From positions 1 through 64,000 of the forward strand of contig JADLSH010000020.1 in the NCBI GenBank assembly GCA_016169945.1: DNA of 64,000 nt, given 5' to 3'. Origin of the DNA: Trachythela sp. YZ-2020 (taxonomy: Eukaryota; Cnidaria; Anthozoa; Malacalcyonacea; Clavulariidae). This document shows, piece after piece, positions 13,701 to 28,935 of the stretch (its first letter is position 1; every line of letters begins with the position of its first letter). The notes under the pieces are model-generated. The model was not told the origin of the DNA and searched no databases. It was given only the letters and a program-made list of their open reading frames with translations. The position numbers were made by a program, and so were the translations under genes.

Positions 13701-16700
13701 ATACATTACATACAAAAAAATTTAAATCAGTTTAGGACTACACATTTACACATTACGATGATCTCAAACGACCGACAGCGGATGCCGTAGAAAAGAAGTT
13801 TGGTCGGAGATCAGGATGGACTGTGTCCTAGTGTTCACATTTATATACATTACATACAAAAAAATTTAAATCAGTTTAGGACTACACATTTACACATTAC
13901 GATGATCTCAAACGACCGACAGCGGATGCCGTAGAAAAGAAGTTTGGTCGGAGATCAGGATGGACTGTGTCCTAGTGTTCACATTTATATACATTACATA
14001 CAAAAAAAATTTTAATCAGTTTAGGAATTTACACATTACGATGATCTCAAACGACCGACAGCGGATGCCGTAGAAAAGAAGTTTGGTCGGAGATCAGGAT
14101 GGACTGTGTCCTAGTGTTCACATTTATATACATTACATACAAAAAAATTTAAATCAGTTTAGGACTACACATTTACACATTACGATGATCTCAAACGACC
14201 GACAGCGGATGCCGTAGAAAAGAAGTTTGGTCGGAGATCAGGATGGACTGTGTCCTAGTGTTCACATTTATATACATTACATACAAAAAAATTTAAATCA
14301 GTTTAGGACTACACATTTACACATTACGATGATCTCAAACGACCGACAGCGGATGCCGTAGAAAAGAAGTTTGGTCGGAGATCAGGATGGACTGTGTCCT
14401 AGTGTTCACATTTATATACATTACATACAAAAAAAATTTAAATCAGTTTAGGACTACACATTTACACATTACGATGATCTCAAACGACCGACAGCGGATG
14501 CCGTAGAAAAGAAGTTTGGTCGGAGATCAGGATGGACTGTGTCCTAGTGTTCACATTTATATACATTACATAAAAAAAAATTTAAATCAGTTTAGGACTA
14601 CACATTTACACATTACGATGATCTCAAACGACCGACAGCGGATGCCGTAGAAAAGAAGTTTGGTCGGAGATCAGGATGGACTGTGTCCTAGTGTTCACAT
14701 TTATATACATTACACATTTACACATTACGATGATCTCAAACGACCGACAGCGGATGCCGTAGAAAGAAGTTTGGTCGGAGATCAGGATGGACTGTGTCCT
14801 AGTGTTCACATTTATATACATTACATACAAAAAAATTTAAATCAGTTTAGGACTACACATTTACACATTACGATGATCTCAAACGACCGACAGCGGATGC
14901 CGTAGAAAAGAAGTTTGGTCGGAGATCAGGATGGACTGTGTCCTAGTGTTCACATTTATATACATTACATACAAAAAAATTTAAATCAGTTTAGGACTAC
15001 ACATTTACACATTACGATGATCTCAAACGACCGACAGCGGATGCCGTAGAAAAGAAGTTTGGTCGGAGATCAGGATGGACTGTGTCCTAGTGTTCACATT
15101 TATATACATTACATACAAAAAAATTTAAATCAGTTTAGGACTACACATTTACATTACGATGATCTCAAACGACCGACAGCGGATGCCGTAGAAAAGAAGT
15201 TTGGTCGGAGATCAGGATGGACTGTGTCCTAGTGTTCACATTTATATACATTACATACAAAAAAATTTAAATCAGTTTAGGACTACACATTTACACATTA
15301 CGATGATCTCAAACGACCGACAGCGGATGCCGTAGAAAAGAAGTTTGGTCGGAGATCAGGATGGACTGTGTCCTAGTGTTCACATTTATATACATTACAT
15401 ACAAAAAAAATTTAAATCAGTTTAGGACTACACATTACGATGATCTCAAACGACCGACAGCGGATGCCGTAGAAAAGAAGTTTGGTCGGAGATCAGGATG
15501 GACTGTGTCCTAGTGTTCACATTTATATACATTACATACAAAAAAATTTAAATCAGTTTAGGACTACACATTTACACATTACGATGATCTCAAACGACCC
15601 ACAGCGGATGCCGTAGAAAAGAAGTTTGGTCGGAGATCAGGATGGACTGTGTCCTAGTGTTCACATTTATATACATTACATACAAAAAAAATTTAAATCA
15701 GTTTAGGACTACACATTTACACATTACGATGATCTCAAACGACCGACAGCGGATGCCGTAGAAAAGAAGTTTGGTCGGAGATCAGGATGGACTGTGTCCT
15801 AGTGTTCACATTTATATACATTACATACAAAAAAATTTAAATCAGTTTAGGACTACACATTTACACATTACGATGATCTCAAACGACCGACAGCGGATGC
15901 CGTAGAAAAGAAGTTTGGTCGGAGATCAGGATGGACTGTGTCCTAGTGTTCACATTTATATACATTACACATTTACACATTACGATGATCTCAAACGACC
16001 GACAGCGGATGCCGTAGAAAAGAAGTTTGGTCGGAGATCAGGATGGACTGTGTCCTAGTGTTCACATTTATATACATTACATACAAAAAAATTTAAATCA
16101 GTTTAGGACTACACATTTACACATTACGATGATCTCAAACGACCGACAGCGGATGCCGTAGAAAAGAAGTTTGGTCGGAGATCAGGATGGACTGTGTCCT
16201 AGTGTTCACATTTATATACATTACATACAAAAAAATTTAAATCAGTTTAGGACTACACATTTACACATTACGATGATCTCAAACGACCGACAGCGGATGC
16301 CGTAGAAAAGAAGTTTGGTCGGAGATCAGGATGGACTGTGTCCTAGTGTTCACATTTATATACATTACATACAAAAAAATTTAAATCAGTTTAGGACTAC
16401 ACATTTACACATTACGATGATCTCAAACGACCGACAGCGGATGCCGTAGAAAAGAAGTTTGGTCGGAGATCAGGATGGACTGTGTCCTAGTGTTCACATT
16501 TATATACATTACATACAAAAAAATTTAAATCAGTTTAGGACTACACATTTACACATTACGATGATCTCAAACGACCGACAGCGGATGCCGTAGAAAAGAA
16601 GTTTGGTCGGAGATCAGGATGGACTGTGTCCTAGTGTTCACATTTATATACATTACATACAAAAAAATTTAAATCAGTTTAGGACTACACATTTACACAT

Positions 16701-19700
16701 TACGATGATCTCAAACGACCGACAGCGGATGCCGTAGAAAAGAAGTTTGGTCGGAGATCAGGATGGACTGTGTCCTAGTGTTCACATTTATATACATTAC
16801 ATAAAAAATTTTTAAATCAGTTTAGGACTACACATTTACACATTACGATGATCTCAAACGACCGACAGCGGATGCCGTAGAAAAGAAGTTTGGTCGGAGA
16901 TCAGGATGGACTGTGTCCTAGTGTTCACATTTATATACATTACATTCAAAAAATTTTAAATCAGTTTAGGACTACACATTTACACATTACGATGATCTCA
17001 AACGACCGACAGCGGATGCCGTAGAAAAGAAGTTTGGTCGGAGATCAGGATGGACTGTGTCCTAGTGTTCACATTTATATACATTACATACAAAAAAATT
17101 TAAATCAGTTTAGGACTACACATTTACACATTACGATGATCTCAAACGACCGACAGCGGATGCCGTAGAAAAGAAGTTTGGTCGGAGATCAGGATGGACT
17201 GTGTCCTAGTGTTCACATTTATATACATTACATACAAAAAAATTTAAATCAGTTTAGGACTACACATTTACACATTACGATGATCTCAAACGACCGACAG
17301 CGGATGCCGTAGAAAAGAAGTTTGGTCGGAGATCAGGATGGACTGTGTCCTAGTGTTCACATTTATATACATTACATACAAAAAAATTTAAATCAGTTTA
17401 GGACTACACATTTACACATTACGATGATCTCAAACGACCGACAGCGGATGCCGTAGAAAAGAAGTTTGGTCGGAGATCAGGATGGACTGTGTCCTAGTGT
17501 TCACATTTATATACATTACATACAAAAAAAATTAATTCATTATAGGACTACACATTTACACATTACGATGATCTCAAACGACCGACAGCGGATGCCGTAG
17601 AAAAGAAGTTTGGTCGGAGATCAGGATGGACTGTGTCCTAGTGTTCACATTTATATACATTACATACAAAAAAATTTAAATCAGTTTAGGACTACACATT
17701 TACACATTACGATGATCTCAAACGACCGACAGCGGATGCCGTAGAAAAGAAGTTTGGTCGGAGATCAGGATGGACTGTGTCCTAGTGTTCACATTTATAT
17801 ACATTACATACAAAAAAATTTAAATCAGTTTAGGACTACACATTTACACATTACGATGATCTCAAACGACCGACAGCGGATGCCGTAGAAAAGAAGTTTG
17901 GTCGGAGATCAGGATGGACTGTGTCCTAGTGTTCACATTTATATACATTACATACAAAAAAATTTAAATCAGTTTAGGACTACACATTTACACATTACGA
18001 TGATCTCAAACGACCGACAGCGGATGCCGTAGAAAAGAAGTTTGGTCGGAGATCAGGATGGACTGTGTCCTAGTGTTCACATTTATATACATTACATACA
18101 AAAAAAATTTAAATCAGTTTAGGACTACACATTTACACATTACGATGATCTCAAACGACCGACAGCGGATGCCGTAGAAAAGAAGTTTGGTCGGAGATCA
18201 GGATGGACTGTGTCCTAGTGTTCACATTTATATACATTACATACAAAAAAATTTAAATCAGTTTAGGACTACACATTTACACATTACGATGATCTCAAAC
18301 GACCGACAGCGGATGCCGTAGAAAAGAAGTTTGGTCGGAGATCAGGATGGACTGTGTCCTAGTGTTCACATTTATATACATTACATACAAAAAAATTTAA
18401 ATCAGTTTAGGACTACACATTTACACATTACGATGATCTCAAACGACCGACAGCGGATGCCGTAGAAAAGAAGTTTGGTCGGAGATCAGGATGGACTGTG
18501 TCCTAGTGTTCACATTTATATACATTACATACAAAAAAATTTAAATCAGTTTAGGACTACACATTTACACATTACGATGATCTCAAACGACCGACAGCGG
18601 ATGCCGTAGAAAAGAAGTTTGGTCGGAGATCAGGATGGACTGTGTCCTAGTGTTCACATTTATATATTACACATTTACACATTACGATGATCTCAAACGA
18701 CCGACAGCGGATGCCGTAGAAAAGAAGTTTGGTCGGAGATCAGGATGGACTGTGTCCTAGTGTTCACATTTATATACATTACATACAAAAAAATTTAAAT
18801 CAGTTTAGGACTACACATTTACACATTACGATGATCTCAAACGACCGACAGCGGATGCCGTAGAAAAGAAGTTTGGTCGGAGATCAGGATGGACTGTGTC
18901 CTAGTGTTCACATTTATATACATTACATGCAAAAAAATTAAAATCAGTTTAGGACTACACATTTACACATTACGATGATCTCAAACGACCGACAGCGGAT
19001 GCCGTAGAAAAGAAGTTTGGTCGGAGATCAGGATGGACTGTGTCCTAGTGTTCACATTTATATACATTACATACAAAAAATTTTAAATCAGTTTAGGACT
19101 ACACATTTACACATTACGATGATCTCAAACGACCGACAGCGGATGCCGTAGAAAAGAAGTTTGGTCGGAGATCAGGATGGACTGTGTCCTAGTGTTCACA
19201 TTTATATACATTACATACAAAAAAATTTAAATCAGTTTAGGACTACACATTTACACATTACGATGATCTCAAACGACCGACAGCGGATGCCGTAGAAAAG
19301 AAGTTTGGTCGGAGATCAGGATGGACTGTGTCCTAGTGTTCACATTTATATACATTACATACAAAAAAATTTAAATCAGTTTAGGACTACACATTTACAC
19401 ATTACGATGATCTCAAACGACCGACAGCGGATGCCGTAGAAAAGAAGTTTGGTCGGAGATCAGGATGGACTGTGTCCTAGTGTTCACATTTATATACATT
19501 ACACTAAACATTTACACATTACGATGATCTCAAACGACCGACAGCGGATGCCGTAGAAAAGAAGTTTGGTCGGAGATCAGGATGGACTGTGTCCTAGTGT
19601 TCACATTTATATACATTACATACAAAAAAATTTAAATCAGTTTAGGACTACACATTTACACATTACGATGATCTCAAACGACCGACAGCGGATGCCGTAG

Positions 19701-22700
19701 AAAAGAAGTTTGGTCGGAGATCAGGATGGACTGTGTCCTAGTGTTCACATTTATATACATTACATACAAAAAAATTTAAATCAGTTTAGGACTACACATT
19801 TACACATTACGATGATCTCAAACGACCGACAGCGGATGCCGTAGAAAAGAAGTTTGGTCGGAGATCAGGATGGACTGTGTCCTAGTGTTCACATTTATAT
19901 ACATTACATACCAAAAAAATTTAAATCAGTTTAGGACTACACATTTACACATTACGATGATCTCAAACGACCGACAGCGGATGCCGTAGAAAAGAAGTTT
20001 GGTCGGAGATCAGGATGGACTGTGTCCTAGTGTTCACATTTATATACATTACATACAAAAAAATTTAAATCAGTTTAGGACTACACATTTACACATTACG
20101 ATGATCTCAAACGACCGACAGCGGATGCCGTAGAAAAGAAGTTTGGTCGGAGATCAGGATGGACTGTGTCCTAGTGTTCACATTTATATACATTACATAC
20201 AAAAAAATTTAAATCAGTTTAGGACTACACATTTACACATTACGATGATCTCAAACGACCGACAGCGGATGCCGTAGAAAAGAAGTTTGGTCGGAGATCA
20301 GGATGGACTGTGTCCTAGTGTTCACATTTATATACATTACATACAAAAAAATTTTAATCAGTTTAGGACTACACATTTACACATTACGATGATCTCAAAC
20401 TACCGACAGCGGATGCCGTAGAAAAGAAGTTTGGTCGGAGATCAGGATGGACTGTGTCCTAGTGTTCACATTTATATACATTACATACAAAAAAATTTAA
20501 ATCAGTTTAGGACTACACATTTACACATTACGATGATCTCAAACGACCGACAGCGGATGCCGTAGAAAAGAAGTTTGGTCGGAGATCAGGATGGACTGTG
20601 TCCTAGTGTTCACATTTATATACATTACATACAAAAAAATTTAAATCAGTTTAGGACTACACATTTACACATTACGATGATCTCAAACGACCGACAGCGG
20701 ATGCCGTAGAAAAGAAGTTTGGTCGGAGATCAGGATGGACTGTGTCCTAGTGTTCACATTTATATACATTACATACAAAAAAATTTAAATCAGTTTAGGA
20801 CTACACATTTACACATTACGATGATCTCAAACGACCGACAGCGGATGCCGTAGAAAAGAAGTTTGGTCGGAGATCAGGATGGACTGTGTCCTAGTGTTCA
20901 CATTTATATACATTACATACAAAAAAATTTAAATCAGTTTAGGACTACACATTTACACATTACGATGATCTCAAACGACCGACAGCGGATGCCGTAGAAA
21001 AGAAGTTTGGTCGGAGATCAGGATGGACTGTGTCCTAGTGTTCACATTTATATACATTACATACAAAACATTTTTAAATCAGTTTAGGATTACACATTAC
21101 AATGATCTCAAACGACCGACAGCAAATGCTGTAGAAAAGAACTTTGGTCGGAGATCAGGATGGACTGTGTCCTAGTGTTCACATTTATATACATTACATA
21201 CAAAAAAATTTAAATCAGTTTAGGACTACACATTTACACATTACGATGATCTCAAACGACCGACAGCGGATGCCGTAGAAAAGAAGTTTGGTCGGAGATC
21301 AGGATGGACTGTGTCCTAGTGTTCACATTTATATACATTACATACAAAACATTTTTAAATCAGTTTAGGATTACACATTACAATGATCTCAAACGACCGA
21401 CAGCGGATGCCGTAGAAAAGAACTTTGGTCGGAGATCAGGATGGACTGTGTCCTAGTGTTCACATTTATATACATTACATACAAAAAAATTTAAATCAGT
21501 TTAGGACTACACATTTACACATTACGATGATCTCAAACGACCGACAGCGGATGCCGTAGAAAAGAAGTTTGGTCGGAGATCAGGATGGACTGTGTCCTAG
21601 TGTTCACATTTATATACATTACATACAAAAAAATTTAAATCAGTTTAGGACTACACATTTACACATTACGATGATCTCAAACGACCGACAGCGGATGCCG
21701 TAGAAAAGAAGTTTGGTCGGAGATCAGGATGGACTGTGTCCTAGTGTTCACATTTATATACATTACATACAAAAAAATTTAAATCAGTTTAGGACTACAC
21801 ATTTACACATTACGATGATCTCAAACGACCGACAGCGGATGCCGTAGAAAAGAAGTTTGGTCGGAGATCAGGATGGACTGTGTCCTAGTGTTCACATTTA
21901 TATACATTACATACAAAAAAATTTAAATCAGTTTAGGACTACACATTTACACATTACGATGATCTCAAACGACCGACAGCGGATGCCGTAGAAAAGAAGT
22001 TTGGTCGGAGATCAGGATGGACTGTGTCCTAGTGTTCACATTTATATACATTACATACAAAAAAATTTAAATCAGTTTAGGACTACACATTTACACATTA
22101 CGATGATCTCAAACGACCGACAGCGGATGCCGTAGAAAAGAAGTTTGGTCGGAGATCAGGATGGACTGTGTCCTAGTGTTCACATTTATATACATTACAT
22201 ACAAAAAAATTTAAATCAGTTTAGGACTACACATTTACACATTACGATGATCTCAAACGACCGACAGCGGATGCCGTAGAAAAGAAGTTTGGTCGGAGAT
22301 CAGGATGGACTGTGTCCTAGTGTTCACATTTATATACATTACATACAAAAAAATTTAAATCAGTTTAGGACTACACATTTACACATTACGATGATCTCAA
22401 ACGACCGACAGCGGATGCCGTAGAAAAGAAGTTTGGTCGGAGATCAGGATGGACTGTGTCCTAGTGTTCACATTTATATACATTAAATACAAAAAAATTT
22501 AAATCAGTTTAGGACTACACATTTACACATTACGATGATCTCAAACGACCGACAGCGGATGCCGTAGAAAAGAAGTTTGGTCGGAGATCAGGATGGACTG
22601 TGTCCTAGTGTTCACATTTATATACATTACATACAAAAAAATTTAAATCAGTTTAGGACTACACATTTACACATTACGATGATCTCAAACGACCGACAGC

Positions 22701-25700
22701 GGATGCCGTAGAAAAGAAGTTTGGTCGGAGATCAGGATGGACTGTGTCCTAGTGTTCACATTTATATACATTACATACAAAAAAAATTTAAATCAGTTTA
22801 GGACTACACATTACGATGATCTCAAACGACCGACAGCGGATGCCGTAGAAAAGAAGTTTGGTCGGAGATCAGGATGGACTGTGTCCTAGTGTTCACATTT
22901 ATATACATTACATACAAAAAAAATTTAAATCAGTTTAGGACTACACATTTACACATTACGATGATCTCAAACGACCGACAGCGGATGCCGTAGAAAAGTT
23001 TGGTCGGAGATCAGGATGGACTGTGTCCTAGTGTTCACATTTATATACATTACATACAAAAAAATTTAAATCAGTTTAGGACTACACATTTACACATTAC
23101 GATGATCTCAAACGACCGACAGCGGATGCCGTAGAAAAGAAGTTTGGTCGGAGATCAGGATGGACTGTGTCCTAGTGTTCACATTTATATACATTACATA
23201 CAAAAAAAATTTAAATCAGTTTAGGACTACACATTTACACATTACGATGATCTCAAACGACCGACAGCGGATGCCGTAGAAAAGAAGTTTGGTCGGAGAT
23301 CAGGATGGACTGTGTCCTAGTGTTCACATTTATATACATTACATACAAAAAAAATTTAAATCAGTTTAGGACTACACATTTACACATTACGATGATCTCA
23401 AACGACCGACAGCGGATGCCGTAGAAAAGAAGTTTGGTCGGAGATCAGGATGGACTGTGTCCTAGTGTTCACATTTATATACATTACATACAAAAAAAAA
23501 TTTAATCAGTTTAGGACTACACATTTACACATTACGATGATCTCAAACGACCGACAGCGGATGCCGTAGAAAAGAAGTTTGGTCGGAGATCAGGATGGAC
23601 TGTGTCCTAGTGTTCACATTTATATACATTACATACAAAAAAAATTTAAATCAGTTTAGGACTACACATTTACACATTACGATGATCTCAAACGACCGAC
23701 AGCGGATGCCGTAGAAAAGAAGTTTGGTCGGAGATCAGGATGGACTGTGTCCTAGTGTTCACATTTATATACATTACATACAAAAAAATTTAAATCAGTT
23801 TAGGACTACACATTTACACATTACGATGATCTCAAACGACCCACAGCGGATGCCGTAGAAAAGAAGTTTGGTCGGAGATCAGGATGGACTGTGTCCTAGT
23901 GTTCACATTTATATACATTACATACAAAAAAAATTAAATCAGTTTAGGACTACACATTTACACATTACGATGATCTCAAACGACCGACAGCGGATGCCGT
24001 AGAAAAGAAGTTTGGTCGGAGATCAGGATGGACTGTGTCCTAGTGTTCACATTTATATACATTACATACAAAAAAATTTAAATCAGTTTAGGACTACACA
24101 TTTACACATTACGATGATCTCAAACGACCGACAGCGGATGCCGTAGAAAAGAAGTTTGGTCGGAGATCAGGATGGACTGTGTCCTAGTGTTCACATTTAT
24201 ATACATTACATACAAAAAAATTTAAATCAGTTTAGGACTACACATTTACACATTACGATGATCTCAAACGACCGACAGCGGATGCCGTAGAAAAGAAGTT
24301 TGGTCGGAGATCAGGATGGACTGTGTCCTAGTGTTCACATTTATATACATTACATACAAAAAAATTTAAATCAGTTTAGGACTACACATTTACACATTAC
24401 GATGATCTCAAACGACCGACAGCGGATGCCGTAGAAAAGAAGTTTGGTCGGAGATCAGGATGGACTGTGTCCTAGTGTTCACATTTATATACATTACATA
24501 CAAAAAAAATTTAAATCAGTTTAGGACTACACATTTACACATTACGATGATCTCAAACGACCGACAGCGGATGCCGTAGAAAAGAAGTTTGGTCGGAGAT
24601 CAGGATGGACTGTGTCCTAGTGTTCACATTTATATACATTACATACAAAAAAATTTTAATCAGTTTAGGACTACACATTTACACATTACGATGATCTCAA
24701 ACGACCGACAGCGGATGCCGTAGAAAAGAACTTTGGTCGGAGATCAGGATGGACTGTGTCCTAGTGTTCACATTTATATACATTACATACAAAACATTTT
24801 TAAATCAGTTTAGGATTACACATTACAATGATCTCAAACGACCGACAGCAAATGCTGTAGAAAAGAACTTTGGTCGGAGATCAGGATGGACTGTGTCCTA
24901 GTGTTCACATTTATATACATTACATACAAAAAAATTTAAATCAGTTTAGGACTACACATTTACACATTACGATGATCTCAAACGACCGACAGCGGATGCC
25001 GTAGAAAAGAACTTTGGTCGGAGATCAGGATGGACTGTGTCCTAGTGTTCACATTTATATACATTACATACAAAACATTTTTAAATCAGTTTAGGATTAC
25101 ACATTACAATGATCTCAAACGACCGACAGCAAATGCTGTAGAAAAGAACTTTGGTCGGAGATCAGGATGGACTGTGTCCTAGTGTTCACATTTATATACA
25201 TTACATACAAAAAAATTTTAAATCAGTTTAGGATTACACATTTACATTACGATGATCTCAAACGACCGACAGCGGATGCCGTAGAAAAGAAGTTTGGTCG
25301 GAGATCAGGATGGACTGTGTCCTAGTGTTCACATTTATATACATTACATACAAAAAAATTTAAATCAGTTTAGGACTACACATTTACACATTACGATGAT
25401 CTCAAACGACCGACAGCGGATGCCGTAGAAAAGAAGTTTGGTCGGAGATCAGGATGGACTGTGTCCTAGTGTTCACATTTATATACATTACATACAAAAA
25501 AATTTAAATCAGTTTAGGACTACACATTTACACATTACGATGATCTCAAACGACCGACAGCGGATGCCGTAGAAAAGAAGTTTGGTCGGAGATCAGGATG
25601 GACTGTGTCCTAGTGTTCACATTTATATACATTACATACAAAAAAATTTAAATCAGTTTAGGACTACACATTTACACATTACGATGATCTCAAACGACCG

Positions 25701-28700
25701 ACAGCGGATGCCGTAGAAAAGAAGTTTGGTCGGAGATCAGGATGGACTGTGTCCTAGTGTTCACATTTACATACAAAAAAATTTAAATCAGTTTAGGACT
25801 ACACATTTACACATTACGATGATCTCAAACGACCGACAGCGGATGCCGTAGAAAAGAAGTTTGGTCGGAGATCAGGATGGACTGTGTCCTAGTGTTCACA
25901 TTTATATACATTACATACAAAAAAATTTAAATCAGTTTAGGACTACACATTTACACATTACGATGATCTCAAACGACCGACAGCGGATGCCGTAGAAAAG
26001 AAGTTTGGTCGGAGATCAGGATGGACTGTGTCCTAGTGTTCACATTTATATACATTACATACAAAAAAATTTAAATCAGTTTAGGACTACACATTTACAC
26101 ATTACGATGATCTCAAACGACCGACAGCGGATGCCGTAGAAAAGAAGTTTGGTCGGAGATCAGGATGGACTGTGTCCTAGTGTTCACATTTATATACATT
26201 ACATACAAAAAAATTTAAATCAGTTTAGGACTACACATTTACACATTACGATGATCTCAAACGACCGACAGCGGATGCCGTAGAAAAGAAGTTTGGTCGG
26301 AGATCAGGATGGACTGTGTCCTAGTGTTCACATTTATATACATTACATACAAAAAAATTTAAATCAGTTTAGGACTACACATTTACACATTACGATGATC
26401 TCAAACGACCCACAGCGGATGCCGTAGAAAAGAAGTTTGGTCGGAGATCAGGATGGACTGTGTCCTAGTGTTCACATTTATATACATTACATACAAAAAA
26501 ATTTAAATCAGTTTAGGACTACACATTTACACATTACGATGATCTCAAACGACCGACAGCGGATGCCGTAGAAAAGAAGTTTGGTCGGAGATCAGGATGG
26601 ACTGTGTCCTAGTGTTCACATTTATATACATTACATACACATTTACACATTACGATGATCTCAAACGACCGACAGCGGATGCCGTAGAAAAGAAGTTTGG
26701 TCGGAGATCAGGATGGACTGTGTCCTAGTGTTCACATTTATATACATTACATACAAAAAAATTTAAATCAGTTTAGGACTACACATTTACACATTACGAT
26801 GATCTCAAACGACCGACAGCGGATGCCGTAGAAAAGAAGTTTGGTCGGAGATCAGGATGGACTGTGTCCTAGTGTTCACATTTATATACATTACATACAA
26901 AAAAATTTAAATCAGTTTAGGACTACACATTTACACATTACGATGATCTCAAACGACCGACAGCGGATGCCGTAGAAAAGAAGTTTGGTCGGAGATCAGG
27001 ATGGACTGTGTCCTAGTGTTCACATTTATATACATTACATACAAAAAAATTTAAATCAGTATAGGACTACACATTTACACATTACGATGATCTCAAACGA
27101 CCGACAGCGGATGCCGTAGAAAAGAAGTTTGGTCGGAGATCAGGATGGACTGTGTCCTAGTGTTCACATTTATATACATTACATACAAAAAATTTTTAAA
27201 TCAGTATAGGACTACACATTTACACATTACGATGATCTCAAACGACCGACAGCGCATGCCGTAGAAAAGAAGTTTGGTCGGAGATCAGGATGGACTGTGT
27301 CCTAGTGTTCACATTTATATACATTACACATTTACACATTACAATGATCTCAAACGACCGACAGCGGATGCCGTAGAAAAGAAGTTTGGTCGGAGATCAG
27401 GATGGACTGTGTCCTAGTGTTCACATTTATATACATTACATACAAAAAAAATTTAAATCAGTTTAGGACTACACATTTACACATTACGATGATCTCAAAC
27501 GACCCACAGCGGATGCCGTAGAAAAGAAGTTTGGTCGGAGATCAGGATGGACTGTGTCCTAGTGTTCACATTTATATACATTACATACAAAAAAAATTTA
27601 AATCAGTTTAGGACTACACATTTACACATTACGATGATCTCAAACGACCGACAGCGGATGCCGTAGAAAAGAAGTTTGGTCGGAGATCAGGATGGACTGT
27701 GTCCTAGTGTTCACATTTATATACATTATATACAAAAAAAATTTAAATCAGTTTAGGACAACACATTTACACATTACGATGATCTCAAACGACCGACAGC
27801 GGATGCCGTAGAAAAGAAGAATGGTCGGAGATCAGGATGGACTGTGTCCTAGTGTTCACATTTATATACATTACATACAAAAAAAATTTAAATCAGTTTA
27901 GGACTATACATTTACACATTACGATGATCTCAAACGACCCACAGCGGATGCCGTAGAATAGAAGTTTGGTCGGAGATCAGGATGGACTGTGTCCTAGTGT
28001 TCACATTTATATACATTACATACAAAAAAAATTTAAATCAGTTTAGGATTACACATTACGATGATCTCAAACGACCGACAGCGGATGCCGTAGAAAAGAA
28101 GTATGGTCGGAGATCAGGATGGACTGTGTCCTAGTGTTCACATTTATATACATTACATACAAAAAAAATTTAAATCAGTTTAGGACTACACATTTACACA
28201 TTACGATGATCTCAAACGACCCACAGCGGATGCCGTAGAAAAGAAGTTTGGTCGGAGATCAGGATGGACTGTGTCCTAGTGTTCACATTTATATACATTA
28301 CATACAAAAAAAATTTAAATCAGTTTAGGACTACACATTTACACATTACGATGATCTCAAACGACCCACAGCGGATGCCGTAGAAAAGAAGTTTGGTCGG
28401 AGATCAGGATGGACTGTGTCCTAGTGTTCACATTTATATACATTATATACAAAAAATTTTTAAATCAGTTTAGGACTACACATTTACACATTACGATGAT
28501 CTCAAACGACCGACAGCGGATGCCGTAGAAAAGAACTTTGGTCGGAGATCAGGATGGACTGTGTCCTAGTGTTCACATTTATATACATTACATACAAAAC
28601 ATTTTTAAATCAGTTTAGGATTACACATTACAATGATCTCAAACGACCGACAGCAAATGCTGTAGAAAAGAACTTTGGTCGGAGATCAGGATGGACTGTG

Positions 28701-28884
28701 TCCTAGTGTTCACATTTATATACATTACATACAAAACATTTTTAAATCAGTTTAGGATTACACATTACAATGATCTCAAACATTACGATGATCTCAAACG
28801 ACCCACAGCGAATGCGCGTAGAAAAGAATACCATTCGGAAGGAGCATGGACTGTGTCCTAGTGTTCACATTTATATACATTACA
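7738..28884. repeat. 21-kb tandem satellite array, 144-bp monomer, about 147 copies
   Basis: The standard monomer is exactly 144 bp; for example gaccgacagc recurs at 10739 and 10883. Landmarks in order are gaccgacagcggatgccgta, ggtcggagatcaggatgg, ctgtgtcctagtgttcac, an A-tract of 6-9 A followed by tttaaatcagtttagg, and cacattacgatgatctcaaac. Monomers from about 9 to 28 kb are nearly identical. The first six or seven and the last few differ, for example by aaagactgtcctag for ggatggactgtgtcctag, and caaatgctg for cggatgccg. A second variant has acattttta in place of the A-tract, lacks 7 bp (tttacac) and carries caaatgctg; it occurs near 8249, 8385, 21066, 21346, 24790, 25073, 28597 and 28733. 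All frames contain stops, so ORFs here are incidental even though 144 is divisible by three. I see no CENP-B-box-like motif and no gene. It could be a centromeric, pericentromeric or other heterochromatic satellite. Confidence 0.97.
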
Positions 28885-28935
28885 TGTCTCAAAAAGTAAA
28901 CATATGTATTAGGACAAACTGACAGCTTGAGAGGT

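Noticed and set aside
9039..14905. ORFs of 68-92 aa within the satellite
   Set aside because: They arise because 144 is a multiple of three and local deletions remove a stop. The same protein words recur with every monomer and show no domain.
7738..28884. CENP-B box or rRNA gene inside the satellite
   Set aside because: No TTCG..A..CGGG-type motif and no resemblance to 5S or other rRNA was seen in the monomer.
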